A DNA stretch of 64,000 nucleotides from Ehrlichia canis str. Jake (GTDB lineage Bacteria; Pseudomonadota; Alphaproteobacteria; Rickettsiales; Anaplasmataceae), in NCBI RefSeq assembly GCF_000012565.1, contig NC_007354.1, positions 744,001 to 808,000 on the forward strand. The letters run 5' to 3'. The first letter of the stretch is position 1; every line of letters begins with the position of its first letter. A program made the position numbers and the translations under genes. Under the pieces are notes generated by a model. That model was given only the letters and a program-made list of their open reading frames with translations. It did not search any database and was not told where the DNA came from. Positions 29,237 through 38,680 of this stretch are shown here, piece by piece.

Positions 29237-32044
29237 CTACCCACCAAAACTAGATGGAGGGCCTTCAGGTATTTCAACACCACTACGTGATTGTCTTCTA
29301 CTAATAGGTTGTTCATCATTTTCTGTAATAGGTGATTGTAGGCCAAGAGGATCACGTTTACGTTCACCATCATTATCTCTATCACTAGTTTTATTCATTT
29401 CTTCGTACCTTGCTCTTTGCATACGACTGTTCTGATCCATACCAATAATTCCTAAAGCACTTTCTTTCGCATTTTCAGCTACTGCTGATAAATTAGCAAA
29501 TGATCCAAAAATTGATGTACACATTTCTCCTGCAGAACCAATAAAATGTTTTGTTGCATTTACCATTATTACAAATATTAATACCTTCATAAATGGCACT
29601 GGTAATCCTAAAAACATTACACTACCGTCACCATTTACTGAATCTTTCAGGTTATCATTAAAAGTAGACAAAGGAGAAATTCCCACAGGAAGTAAAAACT
29701 CAAGTATACAAAAACTTAGTTTCATTATCTTTAGATCAAATTCAGGCTTCAGTACACATGTATCACACGATTCAAAAGCAAACATAGAATATATTATGTT
29801 ATCTATAACTTCAGTTAAAAGCGCAAACGAAGCAAATATAATTACCGGCTGCATAGCTGTTTGTACTAAAGATTTTATCCACGCATCAAAAATTGCTTTA
29901 GTACGTTTAAATAAAATACAAATTATAAAAAATGGTGCAATGCTAAGTAATAATCCTATTAGTATAATAGATATTAAATAAGTAATAACTGCAGTTGCTA
30001 CAGTCAAAAATAAAACTATTAATCCCCAAAAAATTAAAGCTACACTCACCCATCCAACTGGACCAGTAAATAATAGTGCTAAAATTTGTATCCAAGTTTC
30101 AGATAAAGAAAACCTATATAAGACTAAATCTAGAAATTCAAAACTAGTTGTTTCAGCAGGATCCTGACCTGTCATTATAGCAATTAGTTGAATTGGTGCT
30201 TCAGTAAACAATTTAAATAAATGGTTATTAAAAAACTCCCAGCTATTAGGACCAATTACATAAATTATTACACCAATTTTCAAAGTTATAACTAATAATT
30301 CAAAAATAGAAGCTTTAGAAAATCCAACAAAATAAAATAAAGCATTAATTAATACATACAATACCAATAATGAGTTCACTATCTGAATAAAATGCAGATT
30401 CTTTACAATACTATTATATATTAGATTAACACCTCCAGAATTAGTAGATGATGTTCCATATAATCCTCTCTCTAATGCATCTTTTAAGTGCTCAACTATA
30501 TATGAAATTACATTAGGTATCCTCTTTTTTGATATTACTGTAATATTAAAATACCCTGTATTATTCTCATACCCATCACCATTATCTTTTATACCAAAAT
30601 ATAAATCACCAGCTGCATCTTTATCTGATAGTTTAACTTTTGTATCCTCATTACCTATAAAATCGATCTTTGTAGTACCTGAGTCTCCTGGTTTAACTTT
30701 AGGTGGCCCCTTAGATATTACGTAATACAAACTATCTTTAACATGATTAGTACAATCCTTATCCACCTCAATTTTATATTTACCTGTTAATTCAAGATTT
30801 TTATCTACATTTACCTCTAAATAGAGTCCTTTATCCAAAATATTCTTACTTATTAAATAACTATAATTTGTTAAAAGACCAATGTCTGAAGAACGGTTAT
30901 TATCTGATTGCCATTTTCTAATTGTGTCATCAATAGTAATAAAATTTGTTATACCAGAATTATGTTTCAAATACAGAAAAGGCAAATAAGTATTATATTG
31001 CATTACATTTTCAAAATCACATCCTGATAGATTCCCATCTGCTGTAACAGTACAAGCATTGAATATATTATTCATCTCTACAACAAAACAGTCTTTTTCT
31101 ACTTTTTTATTTTCATAGTCAGGAATATTACATAAATTTCCACATATCATATTCACAGAATATGCATCATACTGTTTTTTATATTTATTTCTAACTTCAT
31201 CTTGTTTTTTTGAAATAGCTTCTTTATATTTTTCTACCAATTCTTTTTTTTCATGTTCCGAAACTTTTATAGTACTTGGGTTGCCCTGTTGCTGCTTCTT
31301 CTTTATCTCTTCATCAATAGTCTTATTTACAAGTTCATCTATTTCCTTACCTGTAGCACATAGGTAGAACATTTCTCCATTATTATTATTTTGAGAATTA
31401 ACTTTACCAATTCCATTAATAGAATCTTGATTATTTAAATACTGATAGATAGTATTACTTTTATCTGGATTATATAAGATTTTATTTGGGAAATTTATCC
31501 ATTCTCTAGCTTTATCATGTGAACTACGATCTTTCAAATACATCAGATTATTCATTTGAGATCCATAATAATTATCAATTGCAATATAATATTTCGTATC
31601 CAAATAATCTTTCATGCATTTGTCAGTATTTTGAGCATAAATTTGAGGATTTTTATTGCTACATATATCTTTATCTACAGTAAAATTGAAAGCAGGGTAT
31701 AACCTAAAATTCAATTTTTCACCTGCCATTATATTTGGAATCCCTAAATAAAATTTTTTGCCAGATAAAGTACTATCACCTTGATCTGCATAGATATCCA
31801 CAACATAATTTGTATTATGACAATAATTAACATTAACTGTATTAACTCTTATAATAAGATCCTTTTTACCAGCCAATATTAAATCTGATTTAACCCAAGT
31901 AATATGCTCTTTTTTTCCATCTTGTAATCCTGTTTCCACAGTACTTGAATACTCATCAAACATTACATTCTGTGGTTTTATACAACCATGATATCCACAA
32001 CTTGAAAGAAGAAAAACACTGATTATTAAAACTATCCTAAACAT
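29237..32044 (-). CDS. virB6-2: VirB6-family T4SS protein (VirB6-2 type)
   Basis: A VirB6 paralogue of 935 residues, without the long repeats of its downstream neighbours. The N-terminus is a lipoprotein signal (hydrophobic about residues 4-13, then 'FLLSSCGYHGC' with the first Cys near 16). An exported domain of about 530 residues follows, with Lys/Gln-rich helical parts near 235-290. The VirB6/TrbL core covers about 548-835: 'FIQIVNSLLVLYVLINALFY', the shared 'GPNSWEFFNNHLFKLF' and 'AIFDAWIKSL', and a last span near 812-830. A short charged tail ends the protein. It lies 162 bases after virB6-1, where the operon has its largest internal gap, and three bases before virB6-3. Assignment rests on the core motifs and operon position. 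Confidence 0.92.
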   Translation of the reverse strand: MFRIVLIISVFLLSSCGYHGCIKPQNVMFDEYSSTVETGLQDGKKEHITWVKSDLILAGKKDLIIRVNTVNVNYCHNTNYVVDIYADQGDSTLSGKKFYLGIPNIMAGEKLNFRLYPAFNFTVDKDICSNKNPQIYAQNTDKCMKDYLDTKYYIAIDNYYGSQMNNLMYLKDRSSHDKAREWINFPNKILYNPDKSNTIYQYLNNQDSINGIGKVNSQNNNNGEMFYLCATGKEIDELVNKTIDEEIKKKQQQGNPSTIKVSEHEKKELVEKYKEAISKKQDEVRNKYKKQYDAYSVNMICGNLCNIPDYENKKVEKDCFVVEMNNIFNACTVTADGNLSGCDFENVMQYNTYLPFLYLKHNSGITNFITIDDTIRKWQSDNNRSSDIGLLTNYSYLISKNILDKGLYLEVNVDKNLELTGKYKIEVDKDCTNHVKDSLYYVISKGPPKVKPGDSGTTKIDFIGNEDTKVKLSDKDAAGDLYFGIKDNGDGYENNTGYFNITVISKKRIPNVISYIVEHLKDALERGLYGTSSTNSGGVNLIYNSIVKNLHFIQIVNSLLVLYVLINALFYFVGFSKASIFELLVITLKIGVIIYVIGPNSWEFFNNHLFKLFTEAPIQLIAIMTGQDPAETTSFEFLDLVLYRFSLSETWIQILALLFTGPVGWVSVALIFWGLIVLFLTVATAVITYLISIILIGLLLSIAPFFIICILFKRTKAIFDAWIKSLVQTAMQPVIIFASFALLTEVIDNIIYSMFAFESCDTCVLKPEFDLKIMKLSFCILEFLLPVGISPLSTFNDNLKDSVNGDGSVMFLGLPVPFMKVLIFVIMVNATKHFIGSAGEMCTSIFGSFANLSAVAENAKESALGIIGMDQNSRMQRARYEEMNKTSDRDNDGERKRDPLGLQSPITENDEQPISRRQSRSGVEIPEGPPSSFGG

Positions 32045-32206
32045 AAAATCAGCTTTCTACCTTAAATAAATAATATAAAACTATCAATAACATCAAATAT
32101 CTTGATAAATTACCTATGAATCATTAAAAATCCATTTTCAATAAAATAATTTTCTCAACAATTAACTAACATTAATACCAACAAGCATCCTCAAAGAATA
32201 AGCTTA

Positions 32207-34732
32207 TTATCCAGCAGCACTTGCAATAGCACCCGCAGCACCACTTGCAGCGCCACTTGCAGCGCCACCTGCAGCGCCAGCAGCACTTGCACCGCCAGCA
32301 GCACCGCCTCCTCCAGCAGCACCACCTCCAGAATCTCCTCCAGACATTTCATCTTTGTCCCCTCCATCTTTAGAACCTTTTGCATTATCCATTCTATCAT
32401 TTATAGCATCTTTTACCTTTTGTCCCATATTACCTTGAACCCTACCAATAGCACCAGTTATAGAACTCATCATTGATTTTGGACTAAACGATGAACCAAC
32501 ATGACCAGCCCTTGGATCACCTGCAAGCTCAGCTGCTATATAAGTAATAGATGATAAGAAATGATAAAATAGGAAACCTATAAATACCATCATTAACAAT
32601 TTCATCCATAACGTTTCAGCTTCATGTTTAAAATCAGGAGCGTAAGCATTAAATCCAAAAAATGCAGGTTTTGTTAAAAATCTTATATCACCAAACATAC
32701 ACGCTAAATTATAATCATATTTCGGATCATCACATTGTTTTGGATTTTCCAATGTAAATGAAATTCTGGTAGCATCTAAAATCTTAATTTCTTTTCTCAC
32801 AAATTTAAGATCTTCAAAATATAAATTATCAAAAACAGTAAACAATAACGCTAGAAAAGCAAAAAGTATTACAGGATACAATGTATAAACCATTAACTGT
32901 CTTATCCACCCATCAAAAAATGCTTTTGTAGCTTGAAAAAGCACCATAGGAATCATTAATGGAGAAATTAATATCAAAATAGTAAGCGCAATGAGTGATA
33001 ATAAAAAGATATAAACTAACCATATCACAATAAGTATAATCATTAATATCGCAAAAAGTGCAACCAGACATAACATTAACTTCATATTAAATAGCATACT
33101 AGCAAAGAAAAGTCCTGCTGTTAAAAACAAACCAAGAACAATTGTTGTTGCTGCACCATTCAATTGTTGCCCCAAATAAAACATTATCCTACAATCTAGT
33201 CTATCCCATGGAGCTACATATTTATACGGATCTTTATATTCTTGATCAGTGTAATTACACACAGTCTGTGACCCACCTGCTTGCAATACTATGTCTGACA
33301 ACCCGATAGATAACCTTACTATTTGATCATAATAATGTGACATAGCAGGCCCTTGAGTAAAATAGACTACTAATCCAAACTTAATAATTAGCATATATAA
33401 TTCAGCTGGACTTTGTATTCCACCCAATGCTGCTTTTATTGCAAATAATATCAACGACAATACCAAGACTGCCATAACTGTTCTTTTCAATCTATCTTGA
33501 GCAACTTTTAAAAAACCAGCTTTTCCAGTATTAACACCATTACTACATTGGCCAGTCAATACATTATTTAATGATCCTTTGACACAAGAAACTATCATAG
33601 AAGTCATTGGAAATACAGATTTTACATAGCCTCCAACTTCACCTCTACATGCAGGATCTATATAACAACTATAACATTTAGTATTATCGTAACTTATAAT
33701 TCTTTTATTATCTTCTGACATAACTGGCTCAGACTTCTCACACATAGGAACTGGTGGTCCACTAGGGCGCATATGACAACCAATTTCAACTTGAGGCCAT
33801 AAAGCTGATCCAAATGCCTTAACAGCATTTACACAAATCTTATCCATCTTTTCCACAGCTTGAAAAGTAATCGAATGTATAACTTTTTCTTGTCCAGCTT
33901 CTAATACTGCACACTCTACTCTTCCATTCATAGCATACTTAGCAACTTGTATATCTCGAGTAGAATAATCACCTTCTCTTGGATAATCACCTTCTTTCAA
34001 CAATTTAACAACATCACCTGAATTAGCTTTAGATGCTCTGTCAATCATAGAAGCAATATTCATACCACCTATTGGCTTACGGTAACAAACTTCTATATAA
34101 CGAGAACTAGATACTCTATTTTTAGGCCAGTAGTATTTATCTACTTTCTTAAAATTTTTAGATGCACATACAGGTTCATTTTGCTTAGCCTCTGCTAAAC
34201 TAAAAGGCTTAGTACTCTTTGCATCATCAGTTGCAAGACATCTAAAATATTCTTCTTCTGAACCAAAATCACGATCTGCACATGATTTATATGATGTAGT
34301 TGGTTCGCTACATTCTTTATAATCACCTGGATTAGCACCACCTTTTGAACTTTCAAAACGCATAACAGGATGACGCACAAAAGACCAATGACACGCAAAA
34401 AATGCAGCAGCTTTATTAACTGCAACAGCAATTGCACCTACACCCAATCCAAACACAAGAAGTGCACCTATTGCTCCTACACCAGTTACAGCCATCACAA
34501 TAGCAGTGATAATTAACCCAAAACCAACAGCAAATGCAGAAATTCCTATATACTTAGCATGTTCACTAACTCTAGAACAGAAAGGGTTAGTAGCTAACGT
34601 AGTCCTATATGTAGCAACTTTTTCACTTTCAACTTCTGTTGCTAAGGTAGATTTAGCATATATAAAATTAATATTAATTAAAAATAACATTAATATATAT
34701 ACTATCCCTTTACTAATTTTTAGCATAATCAA
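32207..34732 (-). CDS. virB6-1: VirB6-family T4SS protein (VirB6-1 type)
   Basis: The first VirB6 paralogue of the operon, 841 residues. It starts with a Sec-type signal sequence (hydrophobic about residues 9-25) with no lipobox cysteine, unlike the other three. A hydrophobic hairpin is at about 45-105, and a Cys-rich exported part reaches about 410. The VirB6 core covers about 414-735, with 'AFFDGWIRQL' near 612 and a last span near 712-730. The tryptophan motif of the other three (SWEFF) is replaced by 'GPAMSHYYDQIVRL'. The last 40 residues are a Gly/Ala/Ser tail. It starts 31 bases after virB4, so translation is probably linked. ATG at 34732 or the third codon (34726) could be the start. 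This is the paralogue I would expect to be closest to canonical VirB6. Confidence 0.92.
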   Translation of the reverse strand: MIMLKISKGIVYILMLFLININFIYAKSTLATEVESEKVATYRTTLATNPFCSRVSEHAKYIGISAFAVGFGLIITAIVMAVTGVGAIGALLVFGLGVGAIAVAVNKAAAFFACHWSFVRHPVMRFESSKGGANPGDYKECSEPTTSYKSCADRDFGSEEEYFRCLATDDAKSTKPFSLAEAKQNEPVCASKNFKKVDKYYWPKNRVSSSRYIEVCYRKPIGGMNIASMIDRASKANSGDVVKLLKEGDYPREGDYSTRDIQVAKYAMNGRVECAVLEAGQEKVIHSITFQAVEKMDKICVNAVKAFGSALWPQVEIGCHMRPSGPPVPMCEKSEPVMSEDNKRIISYDNTKCYSCYIDPACRGEVGGYVKSVFPMTSMIVSCVKGSLNNVLTGQCSNGVNTGKAGFLKVAQDRLKRTVMAVLVLSLILFAIKAALGGIQSPAELYMLIIKFGLVVYFTQGPAMSHYYDQIVRLSIGLSDIVLQAGGSQTVCNYTDQEYKDPYKYVAPWDRLDCRIMFYLGQQLNGAATTIVLGLFLTAGLFFASMLFNMKLMLCLVALFAILMIILIVIWLVYIFLLSLIALTILILISPLMIPMVLFQATKAFFDGWIRQLMVYTLYPVILFAFLALLFTVFDNLYFEDLKFVRKEIKILDATRISFTLENPKQCDDPKYDYNLACMFGDIRFLTKPAFFGFNAYAPDFKHEAETLWMKLLMMVFIGFLFYHFLSSITYIAAELAGDPRAGHVGSSFSPKSMMSSITGAIGRVQGNMGQKVKDAINDRMDNAKGSKDGGDKDEMSGGDSGGGAAGGGGAAGGASAAGAAGGAASGAASGAAGAIASAAG
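32210..32330 (-). repeat. Gly/Ala low-complexity tail in virB6-1
   Basis: The 3' end of virB6-1 has short repeats (CCAGCAGC, CCACTTGCAGCG and variants on the plus strand) coding Gly/Ala/Ser. It is much richer in G+C than its surroundings. Probably slippage-generated; the length may vary. Confidence 0.65.
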
Positions 34733-34763
34733 CTCTTTTATAAAGAATATTTAATTATTAAAT

Positions 34764-37169
34764 TTACACATGCTTTACTCGTTCATAGAATATAGGCAAC
34801 CAAGTATTTGGATCATCTCCTACTTCCTTTATTAAATCACGTAACATTAAGACTGTTTCTGCTCTACCAGACAAAACACTTATTACATCTTCAAGGCCAC
34901 TTAAATTAATTCTAGCAACTACTGCACTTACCCCCTGTTTTACTAAAAAGAACCTTGTACTAGGATCCGTATGTTTTATTAAAGTATATTCCCTCTCTGT
35001 TAACATAAATACATTTCTATAAGCACTAGTAGCTTTTAAATTAGGCAAAAATATTTGAGTAGCAGTTTGTTGCACTAAAGTATCACTAATTGCACTTTTA
35101 CTAGCATCTTCAACACTTTGAGTAGCAAAAATCACAAATGTATTTAATTTTCTTAAAACTTTCAACCAATCTTTTATCTTTGGAGCAAATACTGGATTAT
35201 CTATTAATGCCCATGCCTCATCTAATACAATAATAGACGGAGTACCATCCAAAGAAATACTAATTCTATGAAATAAATATAACAACACAGGAGCAAGAGA
35301 TACTGGATCTTTAAGCAAATGACCCATTTCAAAACCGAAAACCCTAGATTTATTAAAATCTAATAAGTCTTCTGCATTATCAAATATGGCTGCATGAGAT
35401 CCTTTACTATGCCACATAGATATTGAACCAGCCAAAGTATTTGGACCATCTAATCCTAAAAACGGGACTAAATTACATAATACCCTATGCTCCTTTTTTA
35501 ACTTAAAATTACCTTCTATAGCATCATTAATACGAGTTATATCTTCAGAAGTAAATTTGTCATTGAATACTGATATTAAAGACTTCATCCATTCCATTAA
35601 GAATGTACGATTATCTGGAGTATCATCAAGCTGTAAAGGATTAAATCCTGTAGGATTCCTTGGTTCTACAATCATATAAACGCCACTCAATGCTCTAATG
35701 AAAATTTCAGCACCATAATCTTTATCGAAAAAGAAAATCCTCGGTGAAAATTTCATGGCTTGAGCACACAAGAAATTCATTAACACTGTTTTTCCACCAC
35801 CAGTAGGCCCTATAATTGCAGTATGACCAACATCGCGAATATGAAAATTAAAAAAGAAAGGAGTTCCAGAAGTAGTATCAAACACTGTTACTGCTTCACC
35901 CCAATGATTATTAAACTTCTTGCCAATTGGATAATTATGCTGAGATGCAAAACCAGCCATATTTAACGTACTTATTATAGCCTTACGAACTATATACTCA
36001 AAATTACCTGGCAATTGAGCCCAAAATGCTGGCTCTAGATTAATTCTTTCTCTAACCGGATATACACCACAGTTAGATAATTCAGATTCTATTAAAGACA
36101 ATGCATTATCAAGAGTCTTTAAACTCCTTTCTGTACATAAAATAGTAAGATGATGTTGTCCAAAAGCAATTCTACCACTCATCGCATCATCTAAAGCTTG
36201 ACTTATTTCTACTACTTGTGATACTGCCTTATCTGCAGATTGTATCATACGGTTCTGTTGAATCTGCATTTTAGTAATTGCACTCTGCCTATTAGTAAAA
36301 CTAAAAGATTGCGTAATAATAAACTCATAAGGCAATTGCAAAAAAGCATCTAGCATACCAGCAGATGTACTTTGGCCATATTCTTTTAGACTAATTAATC
36401 CAGCATATTTACACTCATTATGTGCAACTATCTGTATTGTTTTATGTCCAAAATATAACCTATGCATTGGTAAATACTTTGACACATCACCTATAGAAAA
36501 TAATACACGTTGAAAAGATCCACAATTTACTATCTGTAATAAAAATTCCATAATTTCAGAAAATACACCTTTCGGCGTTTCCCTAATTCCTAAAACTCTA
36601 GGCATGTAGTTACGCAAACTTGTAAAAACACGATTTGTTACTTCATCTAAATCTTCATATATGGCTTGCAAATCCTTTATCCATGACTCTTGTGATGCAA
36701 CCTTTCCAAATTTACCAAAAATACTAGATAAAAACTCTACCCCCTGTTTTCCACTTTCTCTAACTATCGTAATATACAAATCATTAGTGAAAGATTGTTT
36801 TGTCTCATGCTTTTCTCGCCATTTCACATTTACATAATTTGCAAATGAACTAGCTACTTTATCACTAGCAAATCCCTCTGAAAAAGCATTTCTCCTACGT
36901 CTAATTATATGAAAATACAAACCAAAAGACGCAGAAGATATACTTCTTAACATTTGATTACGAATAGAATTCTGTATAGATAAGTCCTCATCATCAGCAG
37001 TTTCAAAAGCATAACCAGATAACTTAATAACCTTAAGCATTGACCCATCTTTGGTCATTAATGTAGAAGAATTCCAATGTTCACTATAGGGAATAAAATT
37101 GGACTCATGATACTCCCTATTGATCACTTTCCTTCTTTTTGTTTGCAGCTGCTGAAATTTTAACATCAC
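34764..37169 (-). CDS. virB4: T4SS ATPase VirB4
   Basis: VirB4 is the largest and most conserved T4SS ATPase; it powers assembly and transport at the inner membrane. The protein is 801 residues. The N-terminal half (CagE/TrbE/VirB family) is followed by the ATPase domain: Walker A 'IIGPTGGGKTVLMNF' at about residues 451-465, 'FFFDKDYGAE' soon after, and Walker B with 'SIIVLDEAWALIDNP' at about 642-656. A 'FATQSVEDASKS' motif follows, typical of VirB4. All nucleotide-binding residues are present. The ATG overlaps the virB3 stop (ATGA at 37169-37166), so translation is coupled. virB6-1 follows after 31 bases. Other virB/virD genes are elsewhere in the genome, as in all Rickettsiales. Confidence 0.98.
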   Translation of the reverse strand: MMLKFQQLQTKRRKVINREYHESNFIPYSEHWNSSTLMTKDGSMLKVIKLSGYAFETADDEDLSIQNSIRNQMLRSISSASFGLYFHIIRRRRNAFSEGFASDKVASSFANYVNVKWREKHETKQSFTNDLYITIVRESGKQGVEFLSSIFGKFGKVASQESWIKDLQAIYEDLDEVTNRVFTSLRNYMPRVLGIRETPKGVFSEIMEFLLQIVNCGSFQRVLFSIGDVSKYLPMHRLYFGHKTIQIVAHNECKYAGLISLKEYGQSTSAGMLDAFLQLPYEFIITQSFSFTNRQSAITKMQIQQNRMIQSADKAVSQVVEISQALDDAMSGRIAFGQHHLTILCTERSLKTLDNALSLIESELSNCGVYPVRERINLEPAFWAQLPGNFEYIVRKAIISTLNMAGFASQHNYPIGKKFNNHWGEAVTVFDTTSGTPFFFNFHIRDVGHTAIIGPTGGGKTVLMNFLCAQAMKFSPRIFFFDKDYGAEIFIRALSGVYMIVEPRNPTGFNPLQLDDTPDNRTFLMEWMKSLISVFNDKFTSEDITRINDAIEGNFKLKKEHRVLCNLVPFLGLDGPNTLAGSISMWHSKGSHAAIFDNAEDLLDFNKSRVFGFEMGHLLKDPVSLAPVLLYLFHRISISLDGTPSIIVLDEAWALIDNPVFAPKIKDWLKVLRKLNTFVIFATQSVEDASKSAISDTLVQQTATQIFLPNLKATSAYRNVFMLTEREYTLIKHTDPSTRFFLVKQGVSAVVARINLSGLEDVISVLSGRAETVLMLRDLIKEVGDDPNTWLPIFYERVKHV

Positions 37170-37459
37170 ATTACATCATAAGAGTTAGAATTATGATAAA
37201 ACCTATTCAAACATTTACTACACTTCTTCATCCTTAACATAAACAATTCCAAAAATAACGGTTCTTTTGACGAAGCTAAAAAACCTATACCATGTATTCC
37301 TGGGCCTAAAATAAATAATGCTCTGAAATCGTTAGTGTACATAAATATCATGATACAAATCATAAAATTCAACATTGCAAATATATAACTAACACCAAAT
37401 AGCATAGTAGGCCTAGTCAAGCCTTTGAATAATTGATCAGCCTTAACACTACCTGCCAT
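37166..37459 (-). CDS. virB3: T4SS inner-membrane protein VirB3
   Basis: VirB3 is a small inner-membrane protein that binds VirB4. From the chosen start it is 97 residues, with the typical beginning 'ADQLFKGLTRPTMLFGVSY' (about residues 6-24) and two adjoining membrane spans (about 18-38 and 44-60). The rest is cytoplasmic and basic, with 'FLELFMLRMKKCSKC' near 73-87. A frame opening four codons earlier, at 37471, is less likely because the family starts just before the Gly-Ser-x-x-A-x-x-L-F region. The stop overlaps virB4 by four bases. sodB lies 375 bases upstream; in Ehrlichia and Anaplasma the two are known to be co-transcribed, but the gap leaves room for a second promoter. Confidence 0.93.
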   Translation of the reverse strand: MAGSVKADQLFKGLTRPTMLFGVSYIFAMLNFMICIMIFMYTNDFRALFILGPGIHGIGFLASSKEPLFLELFMLRMKKCSKCLNRFYHNSNSYDVM

Positions 37460-37834
37460 AATAAATACCAAAAAAATATATTTATAAATTTAAACACTGA
37501 CTGTAGTCATATAAAGCAATGTTTAATCTTATTAAACCCCTACTACAACGAAGGTAGATACGTATTAATTTTCAAAAATAGCAACAACAATTTAACAAAC
37601 AATTAATTATCAACATTTATTTCATAAAAGATAAATTTCAGTTCACCTCATATAAAGTTACAAAAATGCTCCTTTGACTTTGAAAACTTCAAAATCACAG
37701 AATACAATTAACCAGCATTAAATAAATTAATATTTATAATTTAAATAATCAATAAAATAATGCTTAAAATAGATTAAAATTTTACAAAATTAAAACTTTA
37801 CAGGTAACTTAAATTTATTATTTTTATAAATAAA
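37460..37834. other. Spacer between sodB and virB3
   Basis: 375 A/T-rich bases, the largest gap within the sodB-virB6-4 series. I see no open frame and no strong terminator, which fits read-through from sodB. I could not find a convincing -35/-10 pair for a virB3-proximal promoter. Confidence 0.4.
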
Positions 37835-38452
37835 CTAAACTTCTAAAAATCTTTGAGCTGCAAAATCCCAATTAACCAAATGTTTTAGAAAAGTTTCTAC
37901 ATAATTTTGACGTACATTAAAGTAATCTAAGTAATAAGCATGTTCCCATACATCCATAGTTAATAAAGGATGTGTCTCAGGATATTGAGTAATAGGAGTG
38001 TCACCATTAGAAGTACATAAAATTTTGAGCTTTTGTTCACTCATATCAAAAACCAACCATACCCATCCACTACCAAAATGACTTTTGCCAGCATTAGTAA
38101 AAGCATTATTAAAATCATCTATGCTCCCAAAATCCTCATTTATTTTATCTAATAATTTTCCTGTAGGAGCTCCTCCACCATTTTTCTTCATGGATTCCCA
38201 ATAGAAATTATGATTCCATATTTGACCAGCATTATTAAATATAGATCTCGATCCTAAATCACCAGCTGTTGCCTCAATAATTTTAGGTAAATCTTCATTA
38301 GTACACTCACTAAAATCTGTACCTACAACAAGACTATTTAAAGTATTAACATAACCTTGATGATGTTTATTATAATGATATCCCAATATTTCCGGACTTA
38401 AATATGGAACTAAATCACTTTGTTGATATGGAAGTTCAGGTAAAGTAAACAT
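37835..38452 (-). CDS. sodB: Superoxide dismutase (Fe type)
   Basis: This is the only superoxide dismutase seen here; it protects the intracellular bacterium from host oxidants. It is 205 residues with all four metal ligands. The first His is in 'GYHYNKHHQGYVNTL' (about residues 24-38), the second in 'QIWNHNFYWESM' (about 77-88), and Asp and His are in 'LLTMDVWEHAYYLDYFNVRQ' (about 163-182). 'GSGWVWLVF' precedes the last two. Pattern and genus point to Fe rather than Mn as the metal. A Shine-Dalgarno (AGAGG) lies just before the ATG. It is first of the sodB-virB3-virB4-virB6 series, an arrangement typical of Ehrlichia and Anaplasma that links oxidant defence to secretion. Confidence 0.97.
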   Translation of the reverse strand: MFTLPELPYQQSDLVPYLSPEILGYHYNKHHQGYVNTLNSLVVGTDFSECTNEDLPKIIEATAGDLGSRSIFNNAGQIWNHNFYWESMKKNGGGAPTGKLLDKINEDFGSIDDFNNAFTNAGKSHFGSGWVWLVFDMSEQKLKILCTSNGDTPITQYPETHPLLTMDVWEHAYYLDYFNVRQNYVETFLKHLVNWDFAAQRFLEV

Positions 38453-38680
38453 ATAACCTCTATTAAATAAATATAACTATAAATAACCTTAACATTAAAT
38501 AAGTCTACATAATGTTAAAATGCACAATACATATATTATATTATATTTATCTGAGTACACTAAAATTCAAGCTTATGCTAAATTAATATATTTTCATTTT
38601 ATATAAAAATACTTTTAATAAGGAAGAATCACAGATAGAATTAAAAGCTCTTAATAGTAAAGGTTAACATTTATAATAAC

